This document shows, piece after piece, positions 58,539 through 64,000 of a stretch of 64,000 nt of DNA. The stretch is from the NCBI RefSeq assembly GCF_036320965.1, contig NC_092289.1, positions 22,865,278 through 22,929,277 on the forward strand, written 5' to 3'. Origin of the DNA: Panulirus ornatus. Taxonomy: Eukaryota > Arthropoda > Malacostraca > Decapoda > Palinuridae. Below the pieces are notes generated by a model, which did not search any database, was not told the DNA's origin, and saw only the letters and a program-made list of their open reading frames with translations. How positions within the stretch are numbered: the stretch's first letter is position 1; every line of letters begins with the position of its first letter. Position numbers and translations under genes: made by a program.

Positions 58539-59427
58539 CCAAAGCATGTAGGTCACCACACAACACCTTGTGAGAGATTACAAGTGTGGGTTGTGGTTTA
58601 CGCCCCTTAAAACACTGTACAACTACAGTTGTGGTGGGCTGAGGCTTATATCTTGTACAACGGTGAGTACTCCAAGAATATACCCTTCATCTTGAGTACA
58701 CAAATCTATTATAATAAATCAACCGTACAATTGTTGTAGGAACATCAGATTACAACAAGCAAGACGGTTGTTAATAAGATTGCTGTTCTCGTTCCCATTG
58801 TGCTCTCTATAACAAATAACTATGTTTAGTTGTATGAGATACAAGATTCGATCACCCGAGAACCAGGAATAAAATTACAGGCGCCGACTCAAGTAGATAG
58901 ACGAGATAAAAAAATACAAGAATTCTCAGCTTAACTGTACTGCTTCAGTTGATATGTTCCGAACGCTGCTCTGTGTTGCTCGAAGCAATGGTCGGGGCAG
59001 TGTTCAAGGCCCTTTTAAGGTCAAAGTTCCAGCGTTATCAGAAGTATAGCAAGACCTCAAACTGATTGTTGTAAATACTTACAATGACAAACTTCAGAAA
59101 TATCTTAGTATTATTGCTCAAAGTTTCCAAAGTCTCTAAGTTTCAAAGGATTGGGGATTCAAAATCTTAAAAGAGTTGGTGTTTCATATTCTCAGAATTC
59201 AAAACCTTACGAATATTTCATATTTTCGTATAGACAGACAGACGGTATGTTCGTTACAGACTTAGTTATATTACAAATATTAATTCTAAAAGAATAATAC
59301 TTTACGCCTCAGTTAAATGGAATTAATAAGCTGAAAACATTTAAACAATTTAATGCAATTAATAGCCGATAATCATATATCAATATAATTAGCATATTCA
59401 ACAAGATTAATTACAGGCTTTAAAACA

Positions 59428-59433
<6 letters not shown>
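58539..59433. other. AT-rich unique sequence
   Basis: gttgtggt/acaactac words at 58570-58650. No gene seen. Confidence 0.5.

Positions 59434-59514
<81 letters not shown>
59434..59514. repeat. (AT)n microsatellite, about 80 bp
   Basis: One C interruption at 59501. Confidence 0.98.
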
Positions 59515-60085
59515 AAGAATACTGTGTATATCCATACATCATTATGGTGTATGATCATAAAATACATTAAAATCATTGATCGTATAAAAATAAAAACCAT
59601 AACAATACCCAACAAAAAAATCCAAAAAAATATAACATCAAACTAACTGACTTCCTCATTATAAGTCTTGTACAGAAATGTGTTTTGTCTTTTATTGTTT
59701 CTGGATTCTCACGTCGGCGAAGTAAACCAACTGACATTACCGGAAAAAAAGAGGGAAGAAAAAAAGAAAGACCAGTTAATTGATACTAAAATCGAAAACA
59801 AGACCACAAGAATATTAACCTTTCCATTAACAACCTGGATGGGTCGTTAGCTCAGATGTCACACTGTGGGAACTCTCGCCCGGTGCATGAGAGCCACACA
59901 CATCCCCGCTAATTCTCTAACCTCAGGTAAAAATGAGAAAAAAGAAAATGGGCTGCAGGAGGTATATAATGAGGTCAGATACGATCACTCACGGCAGTTA
60001 GGCCACAAGGTGAAGGCCCTGTTACGCCCGACGTTAATTGTAGTTGGACCAATTACACAAAGCCACCAGAAGGAATGTATTGTGA
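59515..60085. other. AT-rich unique sequence with tRNA-like words
   Basis: gggtcgttagctcagatgtc at about 59841 matches a tRNA 5' end with A box. ggtgcatgagagcc follows 40 bases later, but there is no B box. Possible SINE fragment. Confidence 0.35.
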
Positions 60086-60315
60086 TCACGTGATCCCTGA
60101 CCTCTACTGATCTTTGTCTTTTGACCGACACCGACCTAATCTTTGACCCCTCCTGACCTGACTCCTGACCTCCGCTGAAAAGAAACTTCTGATCCAAACT
60201 GACCTAACAACCCATGACCTCCCAGTTAACTCTGCCTTCATCTTAGCCAATCTGTAACCCCTGGCCTCACTGACCTATAGCCTCTGACCCACACCTCCCT
60301 GACCCCTGACCTGTA
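60086..60315. repeat. Degenerate CTGACCTC/TGACCCCTGACC repeats
   Basis: The word tgacc(t/c)(c/t) occurs more than fifteen times, most densely at 60090-60180 and 60255-60315. Confidence 0.75.
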
Positions 60316-60720
60316 GACACATGTGGACTTGAGAAGATACAGAAGGCAAAGACGAACTGATAGAGAAAAAGAGAAAGTACAAGATACAGAAACAAGAGAA
60401 GGGTACAGAAAGAGAAGAACAATGAAAGAAAGGGATAAGAAAGAGACAGAAATGAATAAATACAAAAAAGGAAAAAAAGAATTTCAGTTGTATCTCTGGA
60501 ATTCTGGTTATGTATAAGCTTCCAGAGTCTCCATCACATATAAGCTTCAGGACTTTACGTCATACATAAGCCGATCAAACTGGCTTCGCTAGCGTGACGT
60601 CATACGTTGCCATCATGGGCTTACGTGAATGACTGCGAAACCTGAGCAAAGGTTAAAATCAAAGAGTTGGGCTCCAGAAATATTGTCGGTCGTCGTGGGC
60701 CAGACCCCTGCCTCTTGGTG
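60316..60720. other. Purine-rich then mixed unique sequence
   Basis: gaaagagaag-rich at 60345-60480. No gene seen. Confidence 0.5.
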
Positions 60721-60762
60721 TATATAAGCATGTGTGGCCATATCATACTCTGGCTAGTCAGT
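60721..60762 (+). promoter_or_regulatory. Possible TATA box with TCAGT initiator
   Basis: TATATAAG at 60721-60728 and the arthropod-type initiator word TCAGT at 60758-60762. The spacing (about 39 bases) is longer than the usual 30, and no clear coding exon follows. Confidence 0.18.
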
Positions 60763-60942
60763 GCCACTGTGGAATTCAGCTTTTTCCATCTCATCCTAAA
60801 AGGAATTCGGGGATTACTTTGTAAGCTGGAATTTCGCCTGAAGTTGGCTGTGTTTACCGAGTAGATCTTTCTATTTAGAGTCGAGAACTCTGTGCTTTAT
60901 GGAGTAAGTGATAGGAGAAAGGCCACATGTTTTACCCTCCTT

Positions 60943-61230
60943 AAGCATGACGGTACGGTCCTTGGAAACGACGGTACGATCCTTGAACACGACGGTACGG
61001 TCCTTGGACACGACGGTACGATCCTTGAACGCGACGCTACGATCCTTGAGCATAACGATACGAGCTTTGGGTATGATGGCCTGGTGCTTGAGCTAAACTT
61101 TAGAGGGTTGGCTTAAATTCAAGGTCATCATCATACCCGAGTCGTACCCTAGTGCTCAAGGGTCGCTCGCACCTTTGTGCTCAAGTCTCGTACTGTTGTG
61201 CCCAAATATCGTACCGTCGTCGTAACCCAC
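60943..61230. repeat. 21-bp family foldback locus 9, largest
   Basis: Left arm 60943-61065: six copies (cgacggtacgatccttgaac) with gacggtacggtccttgga alternating, so a 42-bp higher-order unit is visible. The centre begins gggtatgatggcct at 61069 and ends aaggtcatcatcataccc at about 61138, an inverted pair. Right arm 61140-61222: gtcgtaccctagtgctcaag and three more decayed copies ending accgtcgtcgtaaccc. Confidence 0.9.
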
Positions 61231-61572
61231 GAGGATAAACATGACTACAACAGAGACGTCGCAGACATTGGCAGGGCCAGAGATGCGACACAGCTAAGCT
61301 TGGAGGATATGATAATATCACACAACCACGCAAGGAATGACCCCCATCAGCCCTCGACACTCCCAGGTGGCGATGCCAAACAACAGCGAAGTACAGAAAA
61401 TCTCTGACGATATATGTAAAAATGCTCTAATCCAACTGACAGACTGGAAGCTTTTGGAATCAAGCTGGAGATACGAATGGTTGGTAAAGAAAACAAGTGT
61501 ACGAAGCTCGAGGCGAATCATAAAAGATCATGACTTGATATAGACATGTTAAATCCAAGATTGGAGAAAACT

Positions 61573-61574
<2 letters not shown>
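61231..61574. other. Unique sequence, no gene seen
   Basis: Two overlapping frames of about 70 codons without motifs. Confidence 0.45.

Positions 61575-61618
<44 letters not shown>
61575..61618. repeat. (CA)22 microsatellite
   Basis: Perfect CA tract. Confidence 0.98.
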
Positions 61619-61620
<2 letters not shown>

Positions 61621-61928
61621 TACACAGAAAAAGCTGGTATTCCCATACAGTAATTGTCAGCCAGTAGACTCTACTTGGTGTTGTATGTCGACATACATCA
61701 CCAGAACTTGTCGGTATGGGATGGGATCTGTGACGAACTGAGACCACCAGAGAGCACATCCTTAGATGTTATCATTCCCCGTTGAAGAATTAGGGACATG
61801 ATCCCTATAGCTAGGGTTCACAAGGACTACAGTAGTTGAGGAACCTACTTAGTCGACAAAGGGCCTTTAGATTCCAACTTTTATGGGTTCACAGATTCTC
61901 CAACTGTGACTTCGACCCTGTTCATGCT

Positions 61929-62037
61929 GCAGTGGACCTGGCTGCAGACCAGTTGTGGGACCTGGCTGCAGACCAGTTGTGGGACCTGGCTGCAGACCAG
62001 TTGTGGGACCTGGCTGTAGACCTGTTGTGGGACCTAA
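61929..62037. repeat. 24-bp minisatellite, 4.5 copies
   Basis: Unit gacctggctgcagaccagtt plus gtgg. Divisible by three, so one top-strand frame reads the octapeptide DLAADQLW repeated. No evidence that it is translated. Confidence 0.95.
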
Positions 62038-62125
62038 GTGTGTCTTCACGTGTCTGGCTGTATCTTTTGGTGTCTTGCTCTGTAGTCACACATCTGACTG
62101 CATGAAGGCCCATTCTACAACAGTA

Positions 62126-62127
<2 letters not shown>

Positions 62128-62171
<44 letters not shown>
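62128..62171. repeat. (GT)22 microsatellite
   Basis: Perfect GT tract. Confidence 0.98.
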
Positions 62172-62172
<1 letters not shown>

Positions 62173-62179
62173 GTACTAT

Positions 62180-62425
62180 GTCTAATATTCCCACAAAAAA
62201 ACCCAACTCGTATCGTTGGAAGGTACACAGAGGCCTTTGCTGCGTCATCTCTTCCCAGGAAATGAGAAGCCTCGCGGGAATATCCTGGCGAGTGACCGGG
62301 TCGGTCAGTAATTGTGCCGACGATAGCGGCAGTGCTGGGGACGTATTGCCAATGGCGCTGGTACCATTACGAACGAGCGGTGCCATCAGCCCTCTGGTCA
62401 TTTGCCTCAAGTGCCAGGTCAATAA
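62180..62425. other. Exon-like, CpG-containing segment, strand undecided
   Basis: Open on both strands over about 250 bases. The plus strand reads GSVSNCADDSGSAGDVLPMA, the minus strand LTDPVTRQDIPARLLISWEE. Neither has decisive splice borders. It precedes two plus-strand exon candidates, which slightly favours plus. Confidence 0.3.
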
Positions 62426-62530
62426 CCACACGATTTCACCGTGTGTGAGGGTGGGGTGGGAGTGCTACTGATGAGGCCTAACCCCGGAAACTACCAGATC
62501 CTCTGGTTCGACCCGGGCGTTATGAGGGAT
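62426..62530 (+). CDS. Candidate exon fragment ending in a strong donor
   Basis: A frame open from 62426 reads ...VLLMRPNPGNYQILWFDPGV MRD and meets gtgagt at 62531 (gggat|gtgagt). An acceptor-like ag lies at 62475. Beyond the donor the frame stays open to TGA at 62600. NYQILWFDPG looks strongly protein-like (Trp, Phe, Tyr, Pro with C/G third positions), but I cannot place it. Confidence 0.35.
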
Positions 62531-62932
62531 GTGAGTATCAGTGACCTGCAGGGAGGTGGTGGTGAGGGAGTGAGGCGGGAGTCTGTGATGAGCGTCTCGT
62601 GACGGTGGTCGGTGACTCACATCAAAGGTCCTGGATTTGCCATATTTACATCATACTCTAAAATCCCGTCACTTACGCCTTCCTCAGCACAGACGCTTCC
62701 TCAGGCCAGCTTCCTCCTCACTACTCTTCAGCCTCTGGCATTAGGGACTTCACCTGTGTGTGTACCAGGAAGGCGTATGAGAGGTAGGAACTTCTGTATG
62801 AATTCGCGAGGGACTGTGACAAACATTTCTTTCCCAGCGGAGGATCTAACAAGGTGTTTGTTTTGAGTGATCATATTCCCCAGCGTTTACCTAATAAAAG
62901 GTCATATGTATATTAGATATGTTTGTATATAT

Positions 62933-62934
<2 letters not shown>

Positions 62935-62989
<55 letters not shown>
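62935..62989. repeat. (CA)27 microsatellite
   Basis: Perfect CA tract. Confidence 0.98.
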
Positions 62990-62990
<1 letters not shown>

Positions 62991-63035
62991 CACAATTCTG
63001 TCTGGCGGATAATTCTGGCATATTTACGTTCCTAG

Positions 63036-63091
63036 CTTCGGGAATTACAACCTGGGCGAGTACAAGGAGGACCTGGTCCAGGTGCCACCAG
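63036..63091 (+). CDS. Candidate 56-nt exon, possible GC donor
   Basis: The acceptor gcatatttacgttcctag ends at 63035. The frame FGNYNLGEYKEDLVQVPPG follows a one-base split codon. Possible donors are gtccag|gtgcca (63081) and ccaccag|gcaagt (63092), the latter a GC-AG type that otherwise matches consensus. If unspliced it ends PPGK-stop at 63097. The peptide is strikingly protein-like. Its phase does not match the 62530 donor, so the two would not join directly. Confidence 0.4.
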
Positions 63092-63347
63092 GCAAGTGAT
63101 TGGTCTGGTCGCTCTGTGTGTTTAACATGTACAAGGCCATGTTACCTGGACACCACAGAAATGTAGCGACCAATTTTGACCGTGTGGCCGAGAGTCATAA
63201 TTCTTAATATTGCTTTGATCGTTCGCTAATTATAGTTATCCTACACAAAAAAAAATAGTAAAGGACAAAAAAAAAACACGTGAGGTATTCACAGGTGGCA
63301 AGTGTTACCAGAAGTGGTCCAGGTCAAACCTCTTCACAGGATTGTTT

Positions 63348-63351
<4 letters not shown>
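63092..63351. other. Unique sequence, no gene seen
   Basis: Two A8-A9 runs. Confidence 0.5.

Positions 63352-63421
<70 letters not shown>
63352..63421. repeat. (TC)35 microsatellite
   Basis: Perfect TC tract. Confidence 0.98.
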
Positions 63422-63424
<3 letters not shown>

Positions 63425-63753
63425 TGCACGTAAATAGATATTCTTTTCACTCGTACATCTGTCCAACTCTTGAACTAAAAGACGCAATTGAAAAAAAAAA
63501 ATCCAGATTTACACAAGACAAGATAGCCAGTCAGGCGTCGGTTTGGTCAAGTGTAGGTCAGAGGTCAAGGTCACAGGGTAGAAAACACACGAGTCTTGAT
63601 CACGTCCAATGTGAGGTCAACAAGATATAATGTTCTGTTATGTATGTTATTATCATTACCAATCTCCAATCATCACAAGAATTCAAAATTATCGCAAAAT
63701 CTAATATCATTATGTCTGTTGTCTGGTTAATCTGGTTTCTACGCTATTGAAAT

Positions 63754-63756
<3 letters not shown>
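63422..63756. other. AT-rich unique sequence
   Basis: gtaggtcagaggtcaaggtcac at 63553 is a cluster of (a/g)ggtca words resembling nuclear-receptor half-sites, single occurrence. No gene seen. Confidence 0.45.

Positions 63757-63799
<43 letters not shown>
63757..63799. repeat. (AC)21 microsatellite
   Basis: Perfect AC tract near the window end; AT-rich unique sequence follows to 64000. Confidence 0.98.
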
Positions 63800-63806
<7 letters not shown>

Positions 63807-64000
63807 GTAACACTCCCTCACCGTGCATTACAATAGAGGTAATTACACTAATATATAGACAAAAAGAATCGTTACATTCCAATATAATCAAATTACAGTT
63901 TCAAGACTCGTTTATTACGTGTATTGAACAAGTAGTAAAGATGTTATACAGGGATATGAACAAAGACTTATGAACTGAATAAATATGTGACCTTCATGGG

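Noticed and set aside
60943..61230. Reading the 21-bp family as a coding heptad-repeat protein
   Set aside because: The arms invert within each locus, copies contain indels and stops, and the heptad frame only reflects 21 = 7 x 3.
63545..63580. Nuclear-receptor response element from clustered aggtca words
   Set aside because: Single small cluster in unannotated DNA. Such hexamers are frequent by chance and no gene is placed nearby.

Overview
This is eukaryotic, non-coding-dominated DNA. I cannot recognise a single protein family by name, there is no operon-like gene layout, and nothing prokaryotic, viral or CRISPR-like is present. The dominant content is simple-sequence repeat: about 34 (GA/CT)n tracts, 26 (CA/GT)n tracts and 10 (AT)n tracts, mostly 40-90 bp, together roughly 4 kb by my hand count. 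Triplet and tetranucleotide tracts and G-runs of 12-18 bases add to this. Such density of long, clean dinucleotide tracts, with many minisatellites, is what I would expect of a decapod crustacean genome (crab, crayfish or shrimp). The organism call is inference from texture, not from a marker gene.

Layout. (1) 1-10.7 kb: microsatellites plus five loci of a dispersed 21-bp repeat family, 3-4 short minisatellites and a polypurine GAA tract. (2) 10.9-11.2 kb: a short DNA transposon whose ends resemble Tigger/pogo-type elements, sitting in an (AT)n tract. (3) 11.3-22.7 kb: dense minisatellites with 15, 20, 26, 32, 32, 32 and 41 bp units, two more 21-bp-family loci and several weak exon candidates. 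(4) 22.7-31.8 kb: mostly unique AT-rich sequence with scattered microsatellites and one exon candidate at 23.7 kb. (5) 31.8-40.5 kb: CAC/CAT, GAT, TCC, CTG and 28-bp arrays, and a relatively GC-rich, CpG-rich patch at 34.5-36.1 kb with exon-like segments. (6) 40-51 kb: unique sequence with exon candidates that begin just after (CT)n tracts (40.3, 44.8, 48.6 kb). (7) 51.8-63.8 kb: a very homogeneous 40-bp array, polypurine tracts, GATA/CAGA arrays, the two last 21-bp-family loci and two short exon candidates at 62.4-63.1 kb.

The most unusual signal is the 21-bp family. At least nine places carry degenerate copies of a GACGGTACGACCCTTGAGCAC-type unit. At most of them copies run in one orientation on the left and in the reverse complement on the right of a 30-110 bp centre, so the loci are foldback (inverted-array) structures. 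Parts of the centre are also shared between loci. This looks like a dispersed foldback element family rather than ordinary satellite DNA.

All exon calls are low to moderate confidence. They rest on splice-like borders and open frames of 50-155 nt, which arise often by chance in 64 kb. Long open frames inside the tandem arrays are repeat artefacts and are not called as genes.
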